A DNA stretch of 64,000 nucleotides from the NCBI RefSeq assembly GCF_051020515.1, contig NZ_CP194857.1, positions 558,001-622,000 of the forward strand, given 5' to 3'. The notes under the pieces are model-generated. The model saw nothing but the letters and a program-made list of their open reading frames with translations, had not been told where the DNA came from and searched no databases. The number at the start of each line of letters is the position of its first letter. Position 1 is the first letter of the stretch. Both the position numbers and the translations under genes were made by a program. Below, in pieces: positions 8,337-16,881 of the stretch. This stretch comes from CALKWS01 sp051020515. GTDB lineage: Bacteria; Actinomycetota; Actinomycetes; Actinomycetales; Beutenbergiaceae.

Positions 8337-9317
8337 TCAGGCGTTGCCGTCGAACAGGGAGGTAACCGACCCGTCGTCGAAGACCTCCCGGATGGCGCGT
8401 GCGATCAGCGGGGCTATGGACAGCACGGTGAGGGTGTCGAAGCGCTGCTCGGCCGTGATGGGCAGGGTGTCGGTGACGACCACCTCCCGGGCTCCGCACT
8501 CCGAGAGCCGTTGGGCGGCCGGGTCGGAGAGCACCCCGTGGGTGGCGGCCACGATCACCGAGGCCGCGCCGGCGCCCTCGAGCACCTTGACCGCCTCGGC
8601 GATGGTGCCGCCGGTGTCGATCAGGTCATCGACCAGCACGCAGTCGCGACCCTCCACCTCACCGACCACGCGGTTGGCCACGGCCTGGTTGGGCCGGCCC
8701 ACATCGCGGGTCTTGTGGACGAACGCCAGCGGCCCGCCACCAAGTTTGGCGGCCCAGTGCTCGGCGACGCGGATCCGCCCGGCGTCGGGTGAGACGACGG
8801 TGACGTTGGAGGTGTCCACCCGGGTGCGAACGTGCTCGGTCAGGATCGGCATCGCCCACAGGTGGTCCACGGGCCCGTCGAAGAAGCCCTGGGTTTGAGC
8901 GGCGTGCAGGTCCACGCTCATCAGCCGGTCCGCGCCCGCGGTGGCGAACAGGTCGGTGACCAGCCGGGCCGAGATCGGCTCGCGACCGCGATGCTTCTTG
9001 TCCTGGCGGCCATACCCGTAGAAGGGCACCACCGCGGTGATCTGCTTGGCCGAGGCCCGTTTGAGGGCATCGACCATCAGCAGGTGCTCCATGATCCACT
9101 GGTTGATCGGGGCGGTGTGGGACTGCAGCACGAACACGTCGGCACCGCGCACGCTCTCGGCGAACCGGACGTAGATCTCCCCGTTGGCGAAGTCATAGGC
9201 GGTGGTGGGCACCATCTCGATTCCCAGTTCGTCGGCCACATCGGCCGCCAGCGAGGGATGCGCCCTGCCCGAGACCAGCACCAGCCGCTTCTCGCCATAA
9301 CTCGTGATCCCGGTCAT
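8337..9317 (-). CDS. prs: Ribose-phosphate pyrophosphokinase
   Basis: Makes PRPP from ribose 5-phosphate and ATP for nucleotide, His and Trp synthesis. The 326-residue length is normal. FANGEIYVRFAESVRG, the flexible-loop region YGYGRQDKKHRGREPIS and the PRPP-binding loop VLVDDLIDTGGTI are intact. The ATG at 9317 overlaps the glmU stop by 4 bp, as in many Actinobacteria, which supports the start. Confidence 0.97.
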   Translation of the reverse strand: MTGITSYGEKRLVLVSGRAHPSLAADVADELGIEMVPTTAYDFANGEIYVRFAESVRGADVFVLQSHTAPINQWIMEHLLMVDALKRASAKQITAVVPFYGYGRQDKKHRGREPISARLVTDLFATAGADRLMSVDLHAAQTQGFFDGPVDHLWAMPILTEHVRTRVDTSNVTVVSPDAGRIRVAEHWAAKLGGGPLAFVHKTRDVGRPNQAVANRVVGEVEGRDCVLVDDLIDTGGTIAEAVKVLEGAGAASVIVAATHGVLSDPAAQRLSECGAREVVVTDTLPITAEQRFDTLTVLSIAPLIARAIREVFDDGSVTSLFDGNA

Positions 9318-10957
9318 CGCTCCTCATCCAGGTGTGCCGATCCGTGCCGGTTCGCTCCTGTGTCCTGATCCGCCGCGTTGTTCGTCGTGCCGGCCCGGCT
9401 CCGCTCGGCCTGCGCCTGGGGCGACAGCTCCGCGGAGGCCCCGTCGCCCTCATCGGCCTCCAGTGCGGCCTGGGCCGCCTGGGCGGCCGGGGTTCCCGCC
9501 CGTCTGCTCAACACCCATTTCTCGATGTTTCGCTGCTGCCCCCCGGAGATGCCCAGCGCACCGGGTGGCACGTCGCGGCGCAGCACGGTACCGGCGCCGG
9601 TATAGGCGCCATCGCCCACCGTCACCGGAGCCACGAACATGTTGTCCGCACCAGTGCGGGCATGGTCTCCGATCGTGGTCCGCCGTTTCGTCACGCCGTC
9701 GTAGTTCACCGTCACCGAGGCGGCGCCGATGTTGCTCTCGCGTCCGATCGTGGCGTCGCCGATGTAGGACAGGTGCGGCACCTTCGAACCCGCCCCGATC
9801 TGGGCGTTCTTTGTCTCCACGAACGTTCCGATCTTGCCCCGCTCGCCCAGCACGGTGCCCGGGCGCAGGTACGCGAAGGGACCCACGGTGGCGCCGGCAT
9901 CGATCTGGGCCTGTACGCCGTGGCTACGGATGACGGTGGCCCCCGGGCCGACCTGAACGTCGGTCAGGGTGGTGTCAGGTCCGATGGTGGCCCCGGTCAG
10001 CACGTGGGTCTGACCGTGCAACTGGGTGCCGGGTAGCAGCGTCACGTCGGGTTCCAGTTCCACCCCCACGTCCACCCAGGTGCTTGTCGGATCCACGACG
10101 CTGACCCCGGCGCGCATCCAGTGCCGCAGAGTGCGGGCGTTGAGTTCGGCACCCAGGGTGGCCAGTTGCACCCGGTCGTTGACGCCCTCGACCTGCAGCG
10201 AGTCGGCCACCACCACCGCGCCCACGCGGTTTCCGGCGCGGTGGGCGTGGGCCAGCACATCGGTCAGGTAGACCTCACCCTGGTTGTTGCCCGCATCGAC
10301 CTGACCCAGACCGTCGCGCAGCACGGCGGCGTCGAAGGCGAACACCCCGGAGTTGATCTCGGTGATGGCGCGCTGCTCGGGGGTGGCGTCACCGTGCTCG
10401 ACGATGCCGCTGACCGCCCCGTCCTGATCGCGCACGATCCGCCCGTACCCGCTCGCGTCGGGCAGGTGCGTGGTCAGCACCGTCACCGCGTTGTCCTGCT
10501 CGTGGTGGGTGTCCAGCACCTCCTGCACGGTCTGCGGCTGCAGCAGCGGGACGTCGCCGAGGAGGACGACGACGGTGCCATCGATGGCGATCTCATCCGC
10601 CCTGGGGAGTTTCTCGCGCTGGTCGCTGGTGGCCATGGCCCTGCCCTGGGCGGCCAGGTCGAGCGCGTCCAGGCCGCACTGCACGGCACGGCCGGTGCCG
10701 GGGATCTCGTCCTGGTCGGCGATCAGCACGTCGGGATCCAGGGCCTCGATGTGCTCGGCCACCTGTTCGCGCTGGTGGCGGACCACGGTGACCAAGTGCT
10801 CGGGCTCGACTGCGCGGGCGGTGGCCAGCACGTGGCCGAGCAGGGACACTCCCCCGATCGGGTGCAGCACCTTGGCCCTGGCCGACCGCATGCGGGTGCC
10901 TTGGCCGGCAGCAAGAATGACAACAGCAGCAGGGGCGGGTCGGCTCACGCGCTCCAC
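9314..10957 (-). CDS. glmU: Bifunctional GlmU (GlcNAc-1-P uridyltransferase / GlcN-1-P acetyltransferase)
   Basis: Cytosolic enzyme that makes UDP-GlcNAc for peptidoglycan. The N-terminal uridyltransferase domain opens with VILAAGQGTRMRSARAKVLH. The C-terminal left-handed beta-helix acetyltransferase domain contains GPFAYLRPGT, NFVETK-like TFVETKNAQIG and NYDGVTK. At 547 residues it is longer than usual because of a roughly 20-residue insertion near residues 103-123, before VVVLLGDVPLL, and a disordered Ala/Gln/Ser-rich tail from about 485. It heads the glmU-prs-HAD unit and lies just after tRNA-Gln on the same strand. Confidence 0.96.
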   Translation of the reverse strand: MERVSRPAPAAVVILAAGQGTRMRSARAKVLHPIGGVSLLGHVLATARAVEPEHLVTVVRHQREQVAEHIEALDPDVLIADQDEIPGTGRAVQCGLDALDLAAQGRAMATSDQREKLPRADEIAIDGTVVVLLGDVPLLQPQTVQEVLDTHHEQDNAVTVLTTHLPDASGYGRIVRDQDGAVSGIVEHGDATPEQRAITEINSGVFAFDAAVLRDGLGQVDAGNNQGEVYLTDVLAHAHRAGNRVGAVVVADSLQVEGVNDRVQLATLGAELNARTLRHWMRAGVSVVDPTSTWVDVGVELEPDVTLLPGTQLHGQTHVLTGATIGPDTTLTDVQVGPGATVIRSHGVQAQIDAGATVGPFAYLRPGTVLGERGKIGTFVETKNAQIGAGSKVPHLSYIGDATIGRESNIGAASVTVNYDGVTKRRTTIGDHARTGADNMFVAPVTVGDGAYTGAGTVLRRDVPPGALGISGGQQRNIEKWVLSRRAGTPAAQAAQAALEADEGDGASAELSPQAQAERSRAGTTNNAADQDTGANRHGSAHLDEER

Positions 10958-11103
10958 TGTACTGCTCTGCTGGTGTGGCGCCGCCAGCCATCCACGTCAT
11001 GCCGCCGAGGCCGGCATCAGTCGACTTTGCGGTACTTTCCGCCGACTAATGCTGACTTCGAGCGTCGATCAAGACGCTGCTCGCTTGGGTACGGCGGCAA
11101 GGG

Positions 11104-11176
11104 CTCCGCCCCCAGGACTCGAACCCGGACCACACGGCACCAAAGGCCGGCGTGCTGCCAATTACACCAGGGCGGA
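11104..11176 (-). tRNA. tRNA-Gln (UUG)
   Basis: Read on the minus strand, the acceptor stem TCCGCCC pairs perfectly with GGGCGGA, with G as discriminator. The D-arm contains GGTGTAATTGGCAGC, the anticodon loop is CTTTGGT giving anticodon UUG, and the T-arm GGTTCGAGTCC is canonical. The CCA end is not encoded. It precedes glmU, a conserved actinobacterial order. Confidence 0.95.
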
Positions 11177-11278
11177 ATGCTGCGAGGATTCCGGGCTCAG
11201 GGCCCGGGAACGTCTGCACCAGCGTCGGAGCCTACTGTAGTGTCTCGCAGCGGAACCGACGTCAGGCAGGATGATTCC

Positions 11279-12001
11279 GTGACCGAGTCGAGCAGACGCC
11301 CTCCGCGGGCTCGCATGAGTGCACGCGAACGCCGTGAGCAACTCCTGGATGTGGCGCGTTCGCTGTTCGCCGAGAAGGGGTTCGACTCGACCTCGGTAGA
11401 GGAGATCGCCGCCCGGGCCCAGGTGTCCAAACCCGTGGTGTACGAGCACTTCGGCGGCAAGGAGGGCGTCTACGCCGTCATCGTGGACCGTGAGGTGCAA
11501 ACCCTGCTGGCCGCGTTGACCGGCGCGCTGGAACGCGGCGGCCACCCGAAGGTGACGGTCCAGGCCACCGCTCTGACGTTGCTGGATTACATCGAGACCC
11601 ACACCGACGGGTTCCGGATCCTGGTGCGCGATTCCCCCGTGGCCCAGGCGACCGGGACGTTCTCCTCCCTGATCGGGGACGTGGCCAGCCAGGTCGAGCA
11701 CATCCTGGCCTCCACGTTCGAACGCCAGGGCCTGCCGGCCGAGACCTCCCCCATCTACGCCCAGATGCTGGTGGGCATGATCGCCCTCACCGGGCAGTGG
11801 TGGCTGGAGACGCGCAGCCCGGACAAGCAACAGGTGGCCGCGCATCTGGTGAACTTGGCTTGGAACGGATTGCGCGGCCTGGAGCGTGATCCCACCCTGA
11901 CGCCGGCGGCGCTGCGGGTCAGCGCACAGCGCTGGGCCCGGGGCACACACGGCCCGGCGGCCACTCCCCCGGCCGCCCCAGAGGGGAGCGCGCGCGGGTG
12001 A
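11279..12001 (+). CDS. TetR family transcriptional regulator
   Basis: Predicted DNA-binding repressor of 240 residues. The N-terminal helix-turn-helix (about residues 15-60) reads ARSLFAEKGFDSTSVEEIAA then QVSKPVVYEHFGGKEGVYA, a textbook TetR motif. The C-terminal ligand domain is all helical. I used the GTG at 11279, preceded by GGCAGGA; an ATG 36 bp inside is an alternative. The stop overlaps the start of the next ABC ATPase by 4 bp (GTGA), so the regulator is co-transcribed with, and likely controls, the NatA/NatB-type exporter. The effector is unknown. Confidence 0.9.
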   Translation: MTESSRRPPRARMSARERREQLLDVARSLFAEKGFDSTSVEEIAARAQVSKPVVYEHFGGKEGVYAVIVDREVQTLLAALTGALERGGHPKVTVQATALTLLDYIETHTDGFRILVRDSPVAQATGTFSSLIGDVASQVEHILASTFERQGLPAETSPIYAQMLVGMIALTGQWWLETRSPDKQQVAAHLVNLAWNGLRGLERDPTLTPAALRVSAQRWARGTHGPAATPPAAPEGSARG

Positions 12002-12933
12002 GCCATCTGGAACTGGATCACCTGAACAAGTCCTACGGTTCCCTGCGAGCCCTGACGGACCTGAGTTTCGCCGTCGGGGCCGGAGAGATCTTCGGTTTCG
12101 TCGGTTCCAACGGCGCCGGGAAGACCACGGCGATGCGCATCGTGCTCGGGGTACTCGCGGCCGACTCTGGCCAGGTGCGCTGGAGCGGCGCCGAACTGGA
12201 CCTGCGGGCCCGACGCCAGGTGGGCTACATGCCCGAGGAGCGCGGCTTGTACCCGAAGATGAAGGTGGGCTCCCAACTCGTCTACCTGGCAAGGTTGCAC
12301 GGGATGTCGAAGCCGGAGGCCACGGCGGCGATGGAGCGCTGGACGCAGGTACTGGCGATCGATTCCCGGCGCGGGGACGAGGTCCAGAAACTCTCCCTGG
12401 GCAATCAGCAGCGGGTCCAGTTGGCTGCGGCACTGGTGCACAACCCCAAGGTGCTGGTACTCGACGAACCCTTCTCCGGGCTGGACCCCGTGGCCGTGGA
12501 CGTGATGAGTCAGGTGCTACGCGAACGGGCCGCCGAGGGGGTGCCGGTGGTGTTCTCCTCCCACCAACTGGACCTGGTGGAGCGCCTGTGTGATCGCGTC
12601 GGTGTGATCAGCAACGGGCGGATGGCCGCGGTGGGCACGATCGAGGAGTTGCGCACCACGCCCACCCAGCGCTGGCGGGTGGTCAGCAACGCACCAGCGG
12701 GCTGGGCGGATGCGGTCCCGGGCACCCGCGTGCTCAGTCAGGACGGCGCGGAGACCGTGGTCGAACTGCTGCAGCCCGGCACCGACGCCGAGCAACCGCT
12801 GCTGCACGCCGCCCTGGCGCACGGCGGTGTGCGGGAGTTCGCGCTGATCCGTCCGACCCTGGTGGACCTGTTCCGGAACGTGGTCACCACGGAGAGCCAC
12901 GCCGACGACGGCGGCACCGGGAGCGCCGCATGA
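11998..12933 (+). CDS. ABC transporter ATP-binding protein, NatA type
   Basis: Cytosolic ATPase of 311 residues. Walker A is GSNGAGKTT, the signature is LSLGNQQRVQLAAAL and Walker B is VLVLDEPFSGLDP. The LSLGNQQ form and the C-terminal domain of about 90 residues are typical of the NatA/sodium-export-like group. The GTG start overlaps TetR by 4 bp, and the stop overlaps the permease start by 4 bp. Substrate is unproven: Na+, a lipid or a drug are all possible. Confidence 0.92.
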   Translation: MSHLELDHLNKSYGSLRALTDLSFAVGAGEIFGFVGSNGAGKTTAMRIVLGVLAADSGQVRWSGAELDLRARRQVGYMPEERGLYPKMKVGSQLVYLARLHGMSKPEATAAMERWTQVLAIDSRRGDEVQKLSLGNQQRVQLAAALVHNPKVLVLDEPFSGLDPVAVDVMSQVLRERAAEGVPVVFSSHQLDLVERLCDRVGVISNGRMAAVGTIEELRTTPTQRWRVVSNAPAGWADAVPGTRVLSQDGAETVVELLQPGTDAEQPLLHAALAHGGVREFALIRPTLVDLFRNVVTTESHADDGGTGSAA

Positions 12934-14117
12934 GTACCTTCGCCGCGATCGCGCTGGTAGCAGGGCGGGAGATCCGCACCAGGCTGTTGTCCAAGGCCAC
13001 GATCATCGCCACGGTGGTGGTGGTGGTGCTGATCGTGGGCGGTGTGCTGGCGCTGTCGTTGTTGCTGGCCGGTCGGGACAGCTCCGCCACCCGGGTGGGT
13101 GTGGCGCAGGAGACCGCCTCCCTCACCCCGGTGCTGGAGCAGACCGCGGGCCAGGCGGGGATGAACCTCGAGGTCGTCGCGGTCGAGGCCGACGCCGCGG
13201 AGCAGCAGGTCCTGGACGGAGACCTGGCGGCTCACCTGTCCGGGCCACCGGCGGGACCGGTGGTGACGGTGGACGGCATCCCGGACGTGCAGTTGATGTC
13301 GGCGATCACCAATGCGACGCAGCAGTACGCGCTGACCGAACTGGTCACCTCCCTGGGCGGGGACCCGGCGCAGGCTCAGTCCGAACTGGCCGGGGCCGTT
13401 CCCTCCCTGCAGGTGATCGAGACCGGCGCCGATCTGGACCCGATCAGGATCGTCGTGGCGTTCGTGATGGTCTCGCTGCTGCTGTTCGCGCTGTTGCAGA
13501 CCACCCAGATGATCGCCATGGGGGTGGTGGAGGAGAAGGTCAGCCGGGTGGTGGAGATCCTGTTGGCCACGATCCGGCCCGGGGTGCTGATGGCCGGCAA
13601 GGTGCTCGGTATCGGCGTGGTCGGGGTGGTCCAGGTCTCGCTGTTCGCCACCGCCGGGACCCTCGCGGCCCTCGCCACGGGCCTGCTGGACGGGGTGCAG
13701 GTCAATATCGCTGCCTCCCTGGGTTGGCTGCTGGTGTGGTTCGTGCTCGGGTTCGGTCTCTACGCGGTGCTGGTGGGCGGGGTCGCGGCGCTGGTCTCGC
13801 GTCAGGAGGACATCGGATCGGTCACCACACCGTTGTTCATCCTGATGATGGCCCCGTTCTACCTGGGCATCTGGCTGGTGCCGTCCAACCCCGACTCCCT
13901 GCTGGTGCGGGTGTTGTCCCAGATCCCCTTCTTCGCCCCGTTCATGATGCCGCCGCGGCAGGCCTTCACCGAGGTGCCCGCCACCGACCTGATCGTAGCG
14001 GTGGTGGGGGCCCTGGTGCTCATCCCGGTGCTGATCTGGCTCGGCGGGCGGATCTACTCCCGCGCCGTGCTCACCACCGGGGGCCGGATGAAACTGCGCG
14101 AGGCCCTGCGAAGTTGA
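12930..14117 (+). CDS. ABC-2 family transporter permease, NatB type
   Basis: Membrane protein of 395 residues. One helix near residues 25-47 (TIIATVVVVVLIVGGVLALS) is followed by an extracytoplasmic domain of about 150 residues and then five or six hydrophobic helices from about 175 onward. The segment VEEKVSRVVEILLATIRPG is a signature of NatB-type ABC-2 permeases. It overlaps the ATPase gene by 4 bp, so the pair forms a homodimeric-type exporter under the TetR gene. Confidence 0.92.
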   Translation: MSTFAAIALVAGREIRTRLLSKATIIATVVVVVLIVGGVLALSLLLAGRDSSATRVGVAQETASLTPVLEQTAGQAGMNLEVVAVEADAAEQQVLDGDLAAHLSGPPAGPVVTVDGIPDVQLMSAITNATQQYALTELVTSLGGDPAQAQSELAGAVPSLQVIETGADLDPIRIVVAFVMVSLLLFALLQTTQMIAMGVVEEKVSRVVEILLATIRPGVLMAGKVLGIGVVGVVQVSLFATAGTLAALATGLLDGVQVNIAASLGWLLVWFVLGFGLYAVLVGGVAALVSRQEDIGSVTTPLFILMMAPFYLGIWLVPSNPDSLLVRVLSQIPFFAPFMMPPRQAFTEVPATDLIVAVVGALVLIPVLIWLGGRIYSRAVLTTGGRMKLREALRS

Positions 14118-14177
14118 GCGTTCCTCATCGGGCCGACCACTCCACTGACGCCCGGCGCCGGACCGCCACACGTGCGA

Positions 14178-14195
14178 TATCTCGATGTCGAGTAA
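14178..14195. promoter_or_regulatory. Palindromic operator in front of the TamR-like MarR gene
   Basis: TATCTCGATGTCGAGTAA is an imperfect 18-bp palindrome ending 9 bp before the MarR start. It matches 14 of 18 positions of the palindrome at 49,148-49,165 in front of a methyltransferase gene. Its place suggests autoregulation by the adjacent MarR protein. Confidence 0.6.
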
Positions 14196-14204
14196 TCTCG
14201 GGGC

Positions 14205-14711
14205 ATGGGCACATCACAGGACGAGGTGGATCGGATCGTCACCGCCTGGCATCGGGAGCGCCCCGATCTACCCACACTGCCGCTGTCCGTGTTCTCCCGG
14301 ATCACCCGCCTGGCCCGGCACTTGGACCGTGCCCGCCGCGCCGCGTTCGCCCAGCACCATCTGGAGGTCTGGGAGTTCGACGTCCTCACCGCACTGCGCC
14401 GGGCCGGGGAGCCCTACCAGCTCACCCCGGGCGTGCTGATGAACCAGACCATGGTCTCCTCCGGCACCATGACCAACCGGATCGACCGGCTCGTGGTGCA
14501 CGGCCTGGTGGTGCGCACCGCCCACCCCGCCGACCGCCGGGTGGTGCAGGTGCGGTTGACCGAGGAGGGCATGGCCACGGTGGATGCGGCGATGAGCGAC
14601 CTGCTGCGCATCGAGGCGGACGCGCTGAAGGCGCTGCCGGCGACCGAGCAGACCCACCTGGCCGACCTCCTGCGGCACCTGCTCGTGCAGTTCGAGAGCC
14701 CCGGCGCATGA
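14205..14711 (+). CDS. MarR family regulator, TamR-like
   Basis: Winged-helix repressor of 168 residues. The recognition region reads VSSGTMTNRIDRLVVHGLV and the wing contains HPADRRVVQVRLTEEG. The N-terminal region (DEVDRIVTAWHRERPDLPTL and RLARHLDRARR) resembles the actinobacterial TamR group, whose Streptomyces member controls trans-aconitate methyltransferase in response to aconitate-type ligands. A palindromic operator sits directly upstream. Its stop overlaps the next small reading frame by 4 bp, so it is the first gene of a MarR, small ORF, ABC-F unit. Family call is firm; the TamR assignment is by pattern. Confidence 0.85.
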   Translation: MGTSQDEVDRIVTAWHRERPDLPTLPLSVFSRITRLARHLDRARRAAFAQHHLEVWEFDVLTALRRAGEPYQLTPGVLMNQTMVSSGTMTNRIDRLVVHGLVVRTAHPADRRVVQVRLTEEGMATVDAAMSDLLRIEADALKALPATEQTHLADLLRHLLVQFESPGA

Positions 14712-14809
14712 GTCGTCTGCTCGGGCTGGTCATGAACGGCATCGGATCCACCGCCGTGCGGGCAACTCACTACGTCCCGGATGAGCAATCCGCCGCGGTG
14801 GTGGTCTGA
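14708..14809 (+). CDS. Small 33-residue protein coupled to MarR and ABC-F genes
   Basis: A 33-codon reading frame starts with ATG inside the MarR stop (ATGA overlap) and ends with TGA overlapping the ABC-F start (TGATG). The peptide begins MSRLLGLVMNGIGSTAVRAT and ends EQSAAVVV. Codon use is GC-rich at third positions, as in real genes here. Neither this frame nor the ABC-F gene has a strong ribosome binding site, so translation is probably by termination-reinitiation along the three genes. It could be a leader peptide that controls the ABC-F gene, as known for other ABC-F resistance genes, or a small protein of unknown function. Confidence 0.5.
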   Translation: MSRLLGLVMNGIGSTAVRATHYVPDEQSAAVVV

Positions 14810-16611
14810 TGGCTGCCCATCTGCTTGGAGCCGAGGGCCTGCGTCTGGAGTACCCGACGCGCGTGGTCTTCGAGTCCGTGACGCTCGGGCTGGAGGAAGG
14901 CGATCGGATCGGGATCGTCGGGCGTAACGGTGACGGCAAGTCGAGCCTGCTGGGGATGTTGTCCGGACAGATCGAGCCGAACGCGGGGCGGGTGACGCGT
15001 CGCGGCGGGGTGCGGTTCGGGGTGCTGGACCAGCGTGACGACCTCGATCCGGAAGAGACGGTCGGCCGCTCGATCGTGGGCGACGGGCCCGACGAGCACG
15101 AGTGGGCGCGCGACGCCCGCGCCCGCGACGTGATCGGCGGCCTGGCCTCCGATATCCCGTGGGAGACGAAGATCGCCGACCTGAGTGGTGGGCAACGGCG
15201 CCGGGTCGCCCTGGCTGCTCTGTTGGTGAGCGACTGGGACCTGCTCGCCCTCGACGAGCCGACGAACCACATGGACGTCGAGGGCGTCGCCTGGCTGGCC
15301 GAGCACCTCAAGCGGCGATGGGCGAAGAGCGCCGGCGGTCTGCTGGTGATCACCCACGACCGCTGGTTCCTCGATGAGGTGTGCACCCAGACGTGGGAGG
15401 TCCACGACGGGATCGTGGAGCCGTTCGATGGCGGGTATGCCTCCTACGTGCTGCAACGGGTCGAGCGCGACCGGATGGCCGCGGCGAGCGAGGCGAAGCG
15501 GCAGAACCTTATGCGCAAGGAACTGGCCTGGCTGCGCCGCGGAGCGCCGGCCCGCACGTCCAAGCCGAAGTTCCGCATCGACGCCGCGAACCAGCTCATC
15601 GAGGACGTCCCACCGGCGCGCAACCCGATCGAACTGCAACGACTCGCCGTGGCCAGGTTGGGCAAGGACGTGGTGGACATCGAGGACGTCTCGGTGAGCT
15701 TCGGTGACCACCAGGTGCTGCGGGACATCACCTGGAGACTCGCACCCGGTGAGCGCACCGGCATCCTCGGCGCGAACGGGGCGGGCAAGTCGACCCTGTT
15801 GGGATTGATCTGTGGAACGCTGCAGCCGACGACCGGGCGGGTCAAGCACGGCAAGACGGTGCGGATCGGTGTGCTGGACCAGCAGTTCTCCCAGCTCGCC
15901 GAGATCGGAGGGGACCGGGTACGCGAGGTGCTGGCCCGGACCAAGACCACGTTCACGATCGACGGCAAGGACCACACCCCGGCGCAGTTGCTCGAACGCC
16001 TCGGCTTCGCCCGCGAACACCTCTCCGCCCGCGTCGAGGACCTCTCCGGAGGTCAGAAACGTCGCCTGCAACTGCTGCTGTTGCTGCTCAGTGAACCCAA
16101 CGTCATCGCTCTGGATGAACCGACGAACGATGTGGACTCCCAGATGCTCACCGCGATGGAGGACCTGTTGGACTCCTGGCCGGGAACGCTCATCGTCGTC
16201 TCCCACGACCGGTACCTGTTGGAACGGGTGACCGACCAGCAGTACGCGATCCTTGACGGCCGGCTGCGGCACGTGCCCGGTGGGGTCGATGAGTACCTGC
16301 GGCTGCGGCAGGCGCAGGTGACGACGCAGGCCGACCGGCCCGACCTGGCGAGGACGACGTCGGACTCTGAGGACGCGTCGGCGTTGTCCGGCGCAGAGCG
16401 TCGAGCGGCCCAGAAGGAGTTCAGCGCGATCGAACGTCGACTGGTGAAGATGGCGGGCAGCATCGAGGCGGTGCATCAGCGCCTGGCTGACCACGACCAG
16501 AGCGACTACGAGGGTCTGCAACAGCACACCGACAAGCTGCGTGAGCTGGAGGCCGAAGTTGCGCAGCTGGAGGAACGGTGGCTGGAGTTGTCGGATGTCG
16601 TCACCGGCTGA
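14809..16611 (+). CDS. ABC-F family ATP-binding protein
   Basis: Soluble protein of 600 residues with two ABC domains and no membrane segment, the layout of ABC-F ribosome-associated translation factors and antibiotic-protection proteins. Domain 1: Walker A VGRNGDGKSS, signature LSGGQRRRVALAALL, Walker B LLALDEPTNHMD. Domain 2: GANGAGKST, LSGGQKRRLQLL, VIALDEPTNDVD. The ABC-F linker lies about residues 215-290, and a coiled C-terminal extension (AEVAQLEERWLEL) occurs from 520. Start is the ATG overlapping the small ORF stop. Whether it gives drug resistance or acts as a housekeeping factor cannot be told from sequence. Confidence 0.93.
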   Translation: MAAHLLGAEGLRLEYPTRVVFESVTLGLEEGDRIGIVGRNGDGKSSLLGMLSGQIEPNAGRVTRRGGVRFGVLDQRDDLDPEETVGRSIVGDGPDEHEWARDARARDVIGGLASDIPWETKIADLSGGQRRRVALAALLVSDWDLLALDEPTNHMDVEGVAWLAEHLKRRWAKSAGGLLVITHDRWFLDEVCTQTWEVHDGIVEPFDGGYASYVLQRVERDRMAAASEAKRQNLMRKELAWLRRGAPARTSKPKFRIDAANQLIEDVPPARNPIELQRLAVARLGKDVVDIEDVSVSFGDHQVLRDITWRLAPGERTGILGANGAGKSTLLGLICGTLQPTTGRVKHGKTVRIGVLDQQFSQLAEIGGDRVREVLARTKTTFTIDGKDHTPAQLLERLGFAREHLSARVEDLSGGQKRRLQLLLLLLSEPNVIALDEPTNDVDSQMLTAMEDLLDSWPGTLIVVSHDRYLLERVTDQQYAILDGRLRHVPGGVDEYLRLRQAQVTTQADRPDLARTTSDSEDASALSGAERRAAQKEFSAIERRLVKMAGSIEAVHQRLADHDQSDYEGLQQHTDKLRELEAEVAQLEERWLELSDVVTG

Positions 16612-16780
16612 CGTTCCGGAGGAAACGCTCGACGGTCTCACCGGCCGCACCCGCACCGTGGCCGCCCCCATGGACCAGGACGGCAACCGCAGGGTCCCCC
16701 TGGTAGGCGATCATCCACGAGTCCACCCGGTAGCCCTCTCCCTCCCCACCTCGGCCGAGCCCGACGTGGCGTGCACCGGC
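16601..16780 (-). pseudogene. C-terminal remnant of a probable serine hydrolase
   Basis: An open minus-strand stretch of 59 codons, bounded upstream by an in-frame stop and lacking a start, ends inside the last bases of the ABC-F gene. It contains EGYRVDSWMIAYQGDPAVAV then LVHGGGHG and a C-terminal ETVERFLRNVSR. This looks like the last strand and helix of a beta-lactamase-fold serine hydrolase. No N-terminal part is found nearby, so it is probably a decayed gene end left by a deletion. Assignment is by pattern only. Confidence 0.4.
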
Positions 16781-16881
16781 TCACCCGGGACGTCGAGGAG
16801 GATGATGCCCGTCCCCGTGCCGGTCGAGCACCCCCGGGCGGCAGCCGTTGCCTGTCCTAGACTCCCATCAGGAGGTGCAGC

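Noticed and set aside
11104..11176. Integration site for a mobile element at tRNA-Gln
   Set aside because: No integrase gene and no repeated tRNA 3' end nearby; the flanking glmU order is the normal chromosomal one.
14770..16686. Long minus-strand open frame of 638 codons antisense to the ABC-F gene
   Set aside because: It is an out-of-phase reading of a high-GC gene; the plus-strand frame shows both ABC domains with full motifs, while the antisense product has no family features.
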